Source: Candidatus Brevefilum sp.
Lineage (GTDB): Bacteria > Chloroflexota > Anaerolineae > Anaerolineales > Anaerolineaceae
DNA: 9,471 nt
Assembly: GCA_007119455.1 (NCBI GenBank)
Contig: SKPR01000248.1
Location: 1-9,471, forward strand
Reading direction: 5' to 3'
Positions 1 to 5,981 of the stretch are shown here, piece by piece. How positions within the stretch are numbered: position 1 is the first letter of the stretch; each line of letters starts with the position of its first letter. Below the pieces are notes generated by a model. The model was not told the origin of the DNA, ran no database searches, and saw only the letters and a list, made by a program, of their open reading frames with translations. A program made the translations under genes and the position numbers.

Positions 1-841
1 CTGTTACCCCTGCCAGGACGTTTTCAAGTTTCTCAAGCAGCTTGGTGCTGTCGGCCTCAATCTCTTTCGCCAGCTCCTCAGATGAACCAGGTAGCGATTG
101 AAAGATCTGAGGTGTGGTATTGACCTCAAAAGTGAGCTTCTCAGCGCCTCTATAAACAGTCACTGAGATCTGATCACCAGGGGCATATTCTGATATCCTG
201 GCAAACAACGCGGAAATATTCTGGATTTCTTCACCGTTAACTGCTGTGATCACATCATCAGATTGGATACCCGCCATTTCAGCCCCAAAACCAGGAACGA
301 CATTGGATACAACCACGCCATAATCTACCGTAACACCGAGCGATTCTCGGGCTGATTCTGATAACATTGTAAGCTCTCGTGGAAAAATCCCGATCAAAGG
401 GCGATTCATGGTTCGGAGATCGCGTCCTTCTTCCAACACAGATTTGAGATTTTCGAATCCCAGCCGCCACCCTTTATTGATTTCTGCTTGAGCGTCTTCC
501 CACTCAGGTGTGTTGCCCACACCGTTATGATGGAGGGTCACTTTAAACTCGTTATCTCCATTGAGGGGTGTGATCGTCACATCAACATCCGTCCAATCTG
601 GTTCGTTACGACCGATCCACGTAAATGAAACCCTTTTGTTTGGGACGAGTTGGGTATAATGACCGCTGGCATAATAACCATGATTCCATGCCAGACAAAT
701 ATAGCCATCTTCATTGGGATTGACCGCACTCACATCACACAACCACTCGCGAATACCTGTGGAGGATGTGAACGCACGGTATATCAGATCAGCAGGTGCA
801 TTGATGATCGTATCAAAAACTAAGACTTCCTCATCGGCCAT
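1..841 (-). CDS. SRPBCC (AHSA1-like) domain plus PDZ domain protein, 3' end beyond window
   Basis: Reading leftward from ATG at 841, the frame stays open for 280 codons to the window edge, so the C-terminus is missing. The start follows a strong Shine-Dalgarno GGAGGAG (847-853), five bases upstream. Residues about 5-138 resemble the AHSA1/SRPBCC helix-grip fold: an opening strand, then INAPADLIYRAFT (13-25), a W-rich middle (W52, W75, W83) and a closing amphipathic helix (122-138). Residues about 148-243 look like a PDZ domain, with GVVVSNVVPGFGAEMAGI (175-192) followed by DDVITAVNGEEI. A charged helix starts near 254 and runs off the edge; it could open a DinB-like helical bundle, but too little is visible. 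No signal peptide or membrane segment is seen, so it is probably cytosolic. AHSA1 domains bind hydrophobic ligands or Hsp90-type partners and PDZ domains bind peptide termini; the role of this combination is unknown. Confidence 0.85.
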   Translation of the reverse strand, partial: MADEEVLVFDTIINAPADLIYRAFTSSTGIREWLCDVSAVNPNEDGYICLAWNHGYYASGHYTQLVPNKRVSFTWIGRNEPDWTDVDVTITPLNGDNEFKVTLHHNGVGNTPEWEDAQAEINKGWRLGFENLKSVLEEGRDLRTMNRPLIGIFPRELTMLSESARESLGVTVDYGVVVSNVVPGFGAEMAGIQSDDVITAVNGEEIQNISALFARISEYAPGDQISVTVYRGAEKLTFEVNTTPQIFQSLPGSSEELAKEIEADSTKLLEKLENVLAGVT

Positions 842-886
842 TTCTACTCCTCCGTAGAAATAAGATTTCTAATTTAATGATATCTA

Positions 887-915
887 AGTATACCTTGATA
901 TGAAAAGTCACCCAA
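887..915 (-). promoter_or_regulatory. Possible promoter of the SRPBCC-PDZ gene
   Basis: On the minus strand a -10-like TATACT (892-887) lies 17 bases from TTGGGT (915-910), which matches the -35 consensus at only three of six positions. The start would fall near 880, giving a leader of about 40 bases that includes the strong ribosome site. Weak evidence. Confidence 0.3.
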
Positions 916-937
916 ACACCTGTACGACCTCCAATGA

Positions 938-999
938 TGAGCAGTTTAATGCTTTCAAACCACCTTTTTAAATTGAACAACTTCCATTGATACTGCTCA
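938..999. repeat. Imperfect inverted repeat in the divergent spacer
   Basis: TGAGCAGT (938-945) is perfectly complementary to ACTGCTCA (992-999). With a one-base offset the match continues inward, TTAATG against CATTGA, giving a stem of about 14 pairs around a loop of about 30 bases. No T-tract follows, so it is not a standard terminator. It may be a remnant of a small repeat element, a structured RNA, or chance. Confidence 0.35.
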
Positions 1000-1150
1000 G
1001 AAGTGATAAAATTAACTCGCAGGTTCGATGCTAAAAGCAAATTAGAGAAGATCGGAATAATCTATTGTCAGCATCCTTCACCGGGATAAACCCTCAGGTA
1101 TAGCACCTGGTCACACATCAATTTAGAAATTATAGAATAAGGAAGGCATT

Positions 1151-2161
1151 ATGCCAGCACTTTCCCACGAACTAGGCATTGATTTAGGAACTTTAAATAC
1201 GAGAATTGCAGAAGGTAAAAACATCCTCATTCAGGAACCAACGATTGTTGCCATATTACTGGACGAACTCAAACTGGTCGAAATCGGTAAGACTGCCCTG
1301 GATATGCTGGGCCGGGTTCCAGAAAACATCGAGGTAAACCGCCCCATGCGGTATGGGGTCATCGCTGAATACGAAATCACGGAGAACCTTCTGCGCGAGC
1401 TGGTTCGACAGGTAACGGGCAGGATGTTGCTCTTCAGACCTAAATTGATGATCACCGTCCCCTATGGTGTTACCAGCGTTGAACGAAGAGCTGTCTTTGA
1501 GGCCGGTTTGGGTGCTGGCAGCCGAGACGTCAACCTGATTCAGCAACCATTGGCGGGGGCCATTGGTGTGGATTTGCCAATCGGAACGCCAACTGGCAAC
1601 ATGATCATCTCGTTAGGAGGCGGTACAACCCAGGCTGGGGTGCTGGCCATGCATGGCATCGTTTCAGCAGAAACAACCCGCGTAGCTGGATTAAGATTGG
1701 ATGATGCCATTATTGATTATGTCCGGAAAAAATATGGTTTGATAATCGGACAAATCACGGCAGAACAATTAAAAATCAGGATAGGCGCTGCCATTCCGCA
1801 GGATAATCAGCAATCCATGCAAATCCAGGGTCAGGACCAGGTATCCGGTTTACCCAAACCAGCCACCCTGACGACAGATGAAATCGTTGAAGCCCTCCAA
1901 CCACCATTGGATGAAATTGCCGGTATGGTCAGGCATGTTCTAGAAAAAACACCACCCGAGTTAATCTCCGACATTATTGATCGTGGGGTGGCTTTGTGTG
2001 GTGGGACATCGCTTCTTCGGGGAATCGACAAGTTCCTCACCAAGTCATTAGGCATTCCGGCTTACCTTGTTGATAATCCCACCACCTGTGTGGTAGAAGG
2101 TGCAGCAAAGGCTTTTTCCATGATTGATGTGCTGAGTCGCAATCTCCCACCCAGGGTTTAA
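1151..2161 (+). CDS. Divergent MreB/Mbl-type actin homologue
   Basis: The protein aligns along its whole length with the bacterial actin MreB (336 residues, the family's usual size). MreB polymerises on the inner membrane and guides cell-wall elongation. Visible landmarks: phosphate-1 loop GIDLGTLNT (9-17), NRPMRYGVIAEYE (63-75), ITVPYGVT (101-108), phosphate-2 loop SLGGGTT (154-160), RRKYNLLIG-like VRKKYGLIIG (191-200), TPPELISDIIDRG (267-279) and CGGTSLLRG (283-291). Several active-site residues differ from typical MreB: the LIEEPMAAAIG motif carrying the catalytic glutamate is LIQQPLAGAIG (Q131, Q132), the Asp before GGGTTE is S154, the Glu after GGGTT is Q161, and IAGDEMDE is VAGLRLDD. 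It may therefore bind or hydrolyse nucleotide differently. No mreC, mreD or pbp gene is adjacent. The start follows AAGGAAGG at 1139-1146. I assign the family firmly but withhold the name mreB because of these changes. Confidence 0.9.
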   Translation: MPALSHELGIDLGTLNTRIAEGKNILIQEPTIVAILLDELKLVEIGKTALDMLGRVPENIEVNRPMRYGVIAEYEITENLLRELVRQVTGRMLLFRPKLMITVPYGVTSVERRAVFEAGLGAGSRDVNLIQQPLAGAIGVDLPIGTPTGNMIISLGGGTTQAGVLAMHGIVSAETTRVAGLRLDDAIIDYVRKKYGLIIGQITAEQLKIRIGAAIPQDNQQSMQIQGQDQVSGLPKPATLTTDEIVEALQPPLDEIAGMVRHVLEKTPPELISDIIDRGVALCGGTSLLRGIDKFLTKSLGIPAYLVDNPTTCVVEGAAKAFSMIDVLSRNLPPRV

Positions 2162-2202
2162 TTTCTCGAATGCTAACCTTAGCAGAGAAGTTGCTGGTAT
2201 AA

Positions 2203-3012
2203 ATGCCCATGACAGATCTTGATGATGCCCAACTTGGAGAAAAAATAGCGGAGTTTCAAATTCGGCAGCGTGGATTGAAACGCTGGCTTAATATTGCCAT
2301 TGGTATTTTATTAATCCTATCAACAATAGTCTCTGCAGTGATCATGTTCCAGGCCACCTGGTTAGCGGTAAACATCCATGGTCGGGCCGTAATCCTCAGG
2401 TTATTCTCACCTTCATTGATTCTTTATCCGTTAACGTTTCTCACCGGGTTCCTGTTCATCTTTAACGCGTTCCGCCTATGGTCTGCTGGTATAGACGTTT
2501 ATGAATATGGTTTTATCCGTCACAAGAACTGGCATAAAAAACACTGGTATTGGGACCAGACATCTAGGCTCGATAACCGGGTGAAATATATCAAATTTGG
2601 GGGCAGTACCGTCTCGTTACAGACAAAAACCATTCTCGAAGATGACCAGCAAAACCGCGTCATTCTTCACAACCGCTATAATAATATGGAAGACCTGATC
2701 TACTTGATCAGGTTGCGCATACTCCCCGGATTAAAAGCCGATGCCCATGACCGCCTGCGTCGAGGTGAAACAATTAAATTCAACCAAAAGCTCAAAGCGG
2801 TTGAGGGTGGTCTGATGATAAATGACGAGCTGGTACCCTGGTCAGATATTAACGAACCGATGATTAAAAATGGGGTGCTAAAACTTAACCGGGCCAATAA
2901 CCCGGACGAGTGGATTTTTCGATCAAGTAACAATCACATCAAAAACATGGATCTCTTGATTGAGCTCCTGGATGACCCGCCTGTTAACCAAAATCAATCG
3001 TCCCCCAGATAA
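2203..3012 (+). CDS. Two-helix membrane protein with duplicated PH-like halves (DUF6585-like)
   Basis: This is a 269-residue protein of unknown function. A short charged N-terminus precedes two membrane helices (about 29-51 and 68-91). The remaining 170 residues look cytosolic and contain two similar beta-rich units: GIDVYEYGFIRHKNWHK (96-112) leading to the WYWDQTSRLD region, and GGLMINDELVPWSDI (202-216) leading to NGVLKLNR and DEWIFRSSNNHIKNMDLLIELL. A 'fixed-G-W-[ST]-I' strand pair after two helices is typical of DUF6585-like proteins common in Chloroflexota, as far as I recall without a search. It starts 41 bases after the MreB-like gene with only a weak ribosome site (GAGAAG, 2185-2190), and a second in-frame ATG lies at 2209. 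The two genes are probably cotranscribed. Its last 19 bases overlap the 3' end of rex on the other strand. Confidence 0.8.
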   Translation: MPMTDLDDAQLGEKIAEFQIRQRGLKRWLNIAIGILLILSTIVSAVIMFQATWLAVNIHGRAVILRLFSPSLILYPLTFLTGFLFIFNAFRLWSAGIDVYEYGFIRHKNWHKKHWYWDQTSRLDNRVKYIKFGGSTVSLQTKTILEDDQQNRVILHNRYNNMEDLIYLIRLRILPGLKADAHDRLRRGETIKFNQKLKAVEGGLMINDELVPWSDINEPMIKNGVLKLNRANNPDEWIFRSSNNHIKNMDLLIELLDDPPVNQNQSSPR

Positions 3013-3620
3013 TACATTAAATGCTGAAGGTTTAGCACCGGATCAATGTGTTGCACTCGCACATCTTCTGGAACGATGAGCGTTACCGGGGCGTAATTAA
3101 GAATGGCCTCAACGTCCGCCTGTACCAGGCGATCAGCTGTTAATTGGGCTGCCTCAGCGGGAACTGTCAGGATTGCGATCTTAATGCCCATAGATTGAAC
3201 TTCTTCTTCTAGCAAGTCGATATGCTGAACAACGACCGATCCGACCTGCGATCCGATCACTTTGGGATCTACATCAAACAATAGCACAATTTCGATGCCC
3301 CGGGCTGCAAAACCCTGATAATGGGTCAAAGCACGACCCAAATCACCTGCACCGACCACAACCACCTGCCAGATCCGATCCAGGTTCAGGATTTTCTGAA
3401 GCTGTTCAATCAGGTAATAAATTGAATAGCCCATGCCCTGTTTGCCAAATCCACCGAAAAAAGACAGGTCTTTCCGGATTTGTGCAGCGGTTGTTCCCAG
3501 ACGCTCTGCCAGCATATTCGATGAAACGGTATGCAGCCCTTCTTTAGCCATCGTGTTTAATGTTTGCAAATACCAGGGCAACCGGCTGATTACAATATCG
3601 GGTACAGTTCCTTCTGTCAT
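2994..3620 (-). CDS. rex: Redox-sensing transcriptional repressor Rex
   Basis: Rex binds DNA when the NADH/NAD+ ratio is low and releases it when NADH binds, and so controls fermentative and respiratory genes. With the start at 3620 the protein has 208 residues, the usual length. It opens with a winged helix: VPDIVISRLPWYLQTL (6-21), then QIRKDLSFFGGFGKQGMGY (47-65), the Rex DNA-contact signature. A Rossmann fold follows with VVVVGAGDLGRAL (86-98), the acidic FDVD (115-118) that selects NAD(H), LTVPAEAAQ (151-159) and ILNYAPVTL (173-181). The frame extends upstream to an ATG at 3689, but that extension (MAYNEHGLNKSILN...) has no family resemblance and no good ribosome site. The likely promoter lies inside it, so I prefer 3620. 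An AGGA at 3634-3631 could be the ribosome site. The family call is very secure; the start is less so. Confidence 0.95.
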   Translation of the reverse strand: MTEGTVPDIVISRLPWYLQTLNTMAKEGLHTVSSNMLAERLGTTAAQIRKDLSFFGGFGKQGMGYSIYYLIEQLQKILNLDRIWQVVVVGAGDLGRALTHYQGFAARGIEIVLLFDVDPKVIGSQVGSVVVQHIDLLEEEVQSMGIKIAILTVPAEAAQLTADRLVQADVEAILNYAPVTLIVPEDVRVQHIDPVLNLQHLMYYLGDD

Positions 3621-3639
3621 CTTGTTATCATCCTGTATA

Positions 3640-3668
3640 ATTAAACTATTCAATATGGACTTGTTCAA
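3640..3668 (-). promoter_or_regulatory. Likely rex promoter
   Basis: On the minus strand TTGAAC (3668-3663) and TTTAAT (3645-3640) are 17 bases apart, with four and five of six consensus matches. The transcript would begin near 3633, just ahead of the ATG at 3620 and downstream of the alternative ATG at 3689, which supports the shorter Rex. Confidence 0.4.
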
Positions 3669-3713
3669 ACCATGTTCATTATACGCCATGTATCAGGTGG
3701 GATTCTCCACACT

Positions 3714-3725
3714 TTGATAGATCAA
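3714..3725. repeat. Short palindrome in the rex/operon divergent spacer
   Basis: TTGAT-AG-ATCAA is a perfect 5-base inverted repeat with a 2-base centre, between rex and the rightward operon. It could be an operator. It does not match the usual Rex site (TTGTG-N8-CACAA). Short AT-rich palindromes arise easily by chance. Confidence 0.25.
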
Positions 3726-3732
3726 GAAAAGT

Positions 3733-3763
3733 TTGGGTTAAATCTCAGAATATACGTTAAAAT
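3733..3763 (+). promoter_or_regulatory. Weak candidate promoter of the five-gene operon
   Basis: TAAAAT (3758-3763) is a fair -10 element. The best upstream partner is TTGGGT (3733-3738), at a long 19-base spacing. Transcription would start near 3770, giving a leader of about 30 bases with the GGAGG ribosome site at 3791-3795. Confidence 0.25.
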
Positions 3764-3799
3764 AATGATCAGGTAAAACCGAAATGTATTGGAGGTTCT

Positions 3800-4168
3800 A
3801 TGCGTGCAGGAAGGATCATTGCTTTCATCACAGCGGGGATTTTCATCATCTTCGCTTTCTTATTTATTTTGGGGGCATTCAGTCCAGAAGGTGATCCAGG
3901 CTGGATTATTATCGGTATCGTAGGCCTTGTCATCGGATTCGTCCTGATCTTTATCGGAACAAAGCTCAGCCCCCCTCAAAAAGCTGGTGACCAGGTGGTC
4001 AACTTAAATGTCGACCTGCCTGGTAATGTCGGTATGAAAACCATCAAGTGCCAATCATGCGGCGGGCCGATCACTTCAAAGGACGTCAAAATGATTGCAG
4101 GGGCACCCGTTGTTGAATGTCCGCATTGCTCAACAACCTATCAACTGACCGAAGAACCGAAGTGGTGA
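3800..4168 (+). CDS. Small two-helix membrane protein with a zinc ribbon
   Basis: This is a 122-residue protein of unknown function. Residues 6-27 and 35-54 form two hydrophobic helices joined by a short acidic loop (SPEGDPG). A linker (55-80) leads to a C-terminal zinc-ribbon: CQSC (84-87) and CPHC (107-110) separated by a 19-residue hairpin, probably binding one zinc. With two helices both ends lie on the same side; the ribbon is expected to face the cytosol. A GGAGG ribosome site (3791-3795) sits four bases before the ATG. The next gene starts three bases after its stop, so the two are almost certainly translated together, and this protein may be a partner of the large DUF2207-like protein. 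No family was recognised beyond the generic zinc ribbon. Confidence 0.8.
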   Translation: MRAGRIIAFITAGIFIIFAFLFILGAFSPEGDPGWIIIGIVGLVIGFVLIFIGTKLSPPQKAGDQVVNLNVDLPGNVGMKTIKCQSCGGPITSKDVKMIAGAPVVECPHCSTTYQLTEEPKW

Positions 4169-4171
4169 AAA

Positions 4172-5926
4172 ATGAAAAAAAGACATCTCATCCTATTGAC
4201 ATGCCTGCTTCTTAGCCTGTTAGCCATCCCTGTTGCAGTTTCGGCTCAAAATTACAGCTTTGAGGTATTTGCAATGGAGGTGGAAGCCTATATCGAAGAA
4301 GATGGTATGCTCTCGGTCTGGTACCAGATGGAATTTCACAACCGGCCCGGCGCTGCGCCCATAGATTTCGTTGATATTGGAATGCCCTCGCCAAATTATA
4401 GCCTTAACAATATCGAAGCAAATATCGATGGTGTGCCCATCCTCCAAATTGAGGATTCACCCTATGTTCCCAACGGGTTTGCCCTGGGCCTGGGTGATGA
4501 GGCCATTCCGCCGGGTGAAATAGGTACGGTCTCGGTATGGATAACTGGGGTAAAGGGAGTCCTGACCCCATATGATTTTGGCGACCGTGAAAATTATATC
4601 AATTTCCAATTCAGTCCAACCTGGTTCGATCCCCAATTCGATCGCAGTGCCAACACCGAATATCGGGTGACGATCATTCTTCCGCCTGGGGTTGGCGATG
4701 AAGAGGGCGTTTATTATGATCCCGAAAACTGGCCCGGATCATCGACACCAGGCGACATCGGCCGGACTGAAGCAGAAAACCGGATATTTTATTCGTGGTT
4801 TTCAAATAGCGCAGTCACCCACACTCAATACATCTTTGGGGCAGCATTTCCAGACCAATATGTACCGGAGGATGCAGTAACCGACGAAATCCCACAAATA
4901 ATCAGTCCAGGTCCCGCGGACCCAAGCCCAACATTTATCCAAAGAATCACAAGCGCTATTGGTGGTGACATCTGCTGTTTTGGTTTCGGCCTGTTCTTTC
5001 TTGCCATTTTCGGCTGGAGTATGTATCAGGGAACAGTGGGTGCGAATAAGCGAAAAATGCAGTACCTGCCCCCAAAGATGAAAATCGAGGGCAACGGCAT
5101 CAAACGCGGGCTGACGGCAGTTGAAGCAGCGATTCTGATGGAACAACCGATGGATAAGATCTTCACGATGATCCTGTTTGGTGCCCTCAAGAAAGAAGCT
5201 GCCACCGTCATCAAACAGGATCCCCTTGAACTGGAAGTGACTGAGCCTTTACCTGAAGGTCTGCATCCATACGAAGAGGAATTCCTGGAAGCATTCAAAC
5301 TCGAAGGGGCAAAAAAGCGGACGGCTCTCCAGAAGATGATGGTTGAGCTGGTTAACAGTGTTTCTAAAAAGATGAAAGGTTTTAGCTTGAAGGAAACCGT
5401 GGCCTATTACCAGGACATCATGCGCAGGGCCTGGAAGATGGTCGAAGAAGCAGACACGCCTGAAGTCAAGAGCGAACATTACAATCAGACTCTCGAATGG
5501 ACCATGCTGGATGATCAATACCAGGAACGCACCCGTAGAACTTTTTCGGGTGGACCTGTATTTGTCCCGATCTGGTGGCCTCGATATTCACCGTCCTACC
5601 GCCGTACAATGGGTACCGGAACGGGCACAGTCAGGTCTGCGCCTGTGTCCGGTAAACCCGCACCCGGTGGCGGTCCTTCCTTGCCGACCATCCCCGGTTC
5701 CAATTTTGCGGCAGGCCTGATCAATGGTGTTACCGGTATGGCGGCCGGCGTTGTCGGCAACCTGACATCCTTTACTACAGGAGTCACCAACCGCACCAAT
5801 CCCATCCCGCAATCAAGCAGAAGCGGTTCGGGTGGTTTCCGCGGTGGTGGCGGCAGTTCATGTGCCTGCGCCTGTGCCTGCGCCTGTGCTGGATGCGCGT
5901 GTGCCTGTGCTGGCGGGGGACGGTAA
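4172..5926 (+). CDS. DUF2207-like membrane protein with a Cys-Ala repeat tail
   Basis: This is a 584-residue protein of unknown function. A signal peptide (KKRH, hydrophobic core to about residue 22, AVSA-Q cleavage near 25) leads to an extracytoplasmic beta-rich domain (27-240) with DGMLSVWYQMEFHN (44-57) and FVDIGMPSPNYSL (66-78), reminiscent of the N-terminal part of DUF2207 proteins. One membrane helix (about 265-286) is followed by the positive stretch NKRK (292-295), which places the rest in the cytosol. Residues 310-350 (RGLTAVEAAILMEQP...) resemble a small winged-helix unit, and 365-455 are helical. A Gly/Ser/Pro-rich linker (458-563) ends in the striking tail: Cys-Ala five times, Gly, Cys-Ala three times, then GGGR. 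Of 11 cysteines, eight are in this tail (C564-C579) and the other three are C11, C268 and C269. The tail could bind metal, form disulfides or be modified by the radical SAM enzyme encoded next. The gene is three bases after the zinc-ribbon gene. Confidence 0.85.
   Translation: MKKRHLILLTCLLLSLLAIPVAVSAQNYSFEVFAMEVEAYIEEDGMLSVWYQMEFHNRPGAAPIDFVDIGMPSPNYSLNNIEANIDGVPILQIEDSPYVPNGFALGLGDEAIPPGEIGTVSVWITGVKGVLTPYDFGDRENYINFQFSPTWFDPQFDRSANTEYRVTIILPPGVGDEEGVYYDPENWPGSSTPGDIGRTEAENRIFYSWFSNSAVTHTQYIFGAAFPDQYVPEDAVTDEIPQIISPGPADPSPTFIQRITSAIGGDICCFGFGLFFLAIFGWSMYQGTVGANKRKMQYLPPKMKIEGNGIKRGLTAVEAAILMEQPMDKIFTMILFGALKKEAATVIKQDPLELEVTEPLPEGLHPYEEEFLEAFKLEGAKKRTALQKMMVELVNSVSKKMKGFSLKETVAYYQDIMRRAWKMVEEADTPEVKSEHYNQTLEWTMLDDQYQERTRRTFSGGPVFVPIWWPRYSPSYRRTMGTGTGTVRSAPVSGKPAPGGGPSLPTIPGSNFAAGLINGVTGMAAGVVGNLTSFTTGVTNRTNPIPQSSRSGSGGFRGGGGSSCACACACACAGCACACAGGGR
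5861..5911 (+). repeat. Tandem Cys-Ala codon repeat
   Basis: The bases encoding the tail contain a 12-base unit, TGTGCCTGCGCC, repeated about 2.5 times (5861-5890), then GGA and three more degenerate 6-base Cys-Ala units (5894-5911). Cys codons alternate TGT/TGC and Ala codons vary among GCC, GCG and GCT. The length could therefore change by slippage, yet the peptide has been kept strictly C-A despite codon drift. Confidence 0.85.
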
Positions 5927-5940
5927 ACCACACCGCTCAT

Positions 5941-5962
5941 CGACATCTTTCATTGGATGTTG
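5941..5962 (+). other. Small intergenic hairpin before the radical SAM gene
   Basis: CGACATC (5941-5947) pairs with GATGTTG (5956-5962), seven pairs including one G-U, around an 8-base loop. It lies in the 55-base gap between the Cys-Ala-tail gene and the radical SAM gene. No T-tract follows, so it is not a normal terminator. It might influence transcript processing or relative expression, or be chance. Confidence 0.3.
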
Positions 5963-5981
5963 GACCTGATGGATAGCTAGA

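Larger units (their letters stand above)
842..1150. other. Divergent intergenic region
   Basis: A 309-base AT-rich spacer lies between two divergently transcribed genes, with no convincing gene in it. It holds the leftward ribosome site (847-853), a possible leftward promoter, an imperfect inverted repeat (938-999), and a short CAGGT/ACCTG inverted repeat (1095-1109) that could be an operator. The rightward gene has an AAGGAAGG ribosome site at 1139-1146. No clear rightward promoter was found: TTGTCA at 1065-1070 lacks a good -10 partner, and TATAGA at 1131-1136 lacks a good -35. Confidence 0.6.

Noticed and set aside
831..1040. 69-codon minus-strand frame in the divergent spacer
   Set aside because: It overlaps the ribosome site and start of the SRPBCC-PDZ gene in another frame and shows no protein-like pattern or ribosome site.
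3621..3689. N-terminal 23-residue extension of Rex from the ATG at 3689
   Set aside because: It does not resemble the family, gives an over-long protein, has no good ribosome site and covers the likely promoter.
3714..3725. Rex autoregulatory operator
   Set aside because: The palindrome lacks the TTGTG/CACAA arms of known Rex sites, and no other such site was found between rex and the operon.
4193..4204. Lipoprotein signal at the cysteine of LLTC in the DUF2207-like protein
   Set aside because: The residue before the Cys is Thr rather than Gly, Ala or Ser, it lies too early in the hydrophobic core, and an ordinary cleavage site AVSA-Q follows.
5596..5946. Minus-strand open frame of 116 codons with Ala-Gln and Pro repeats
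   Set aside because: It is the antisense reading of the Cys-Ala repeat and Gly-rich linker; the plus-strand frame has the signal peptide, membrane helix and operon context.
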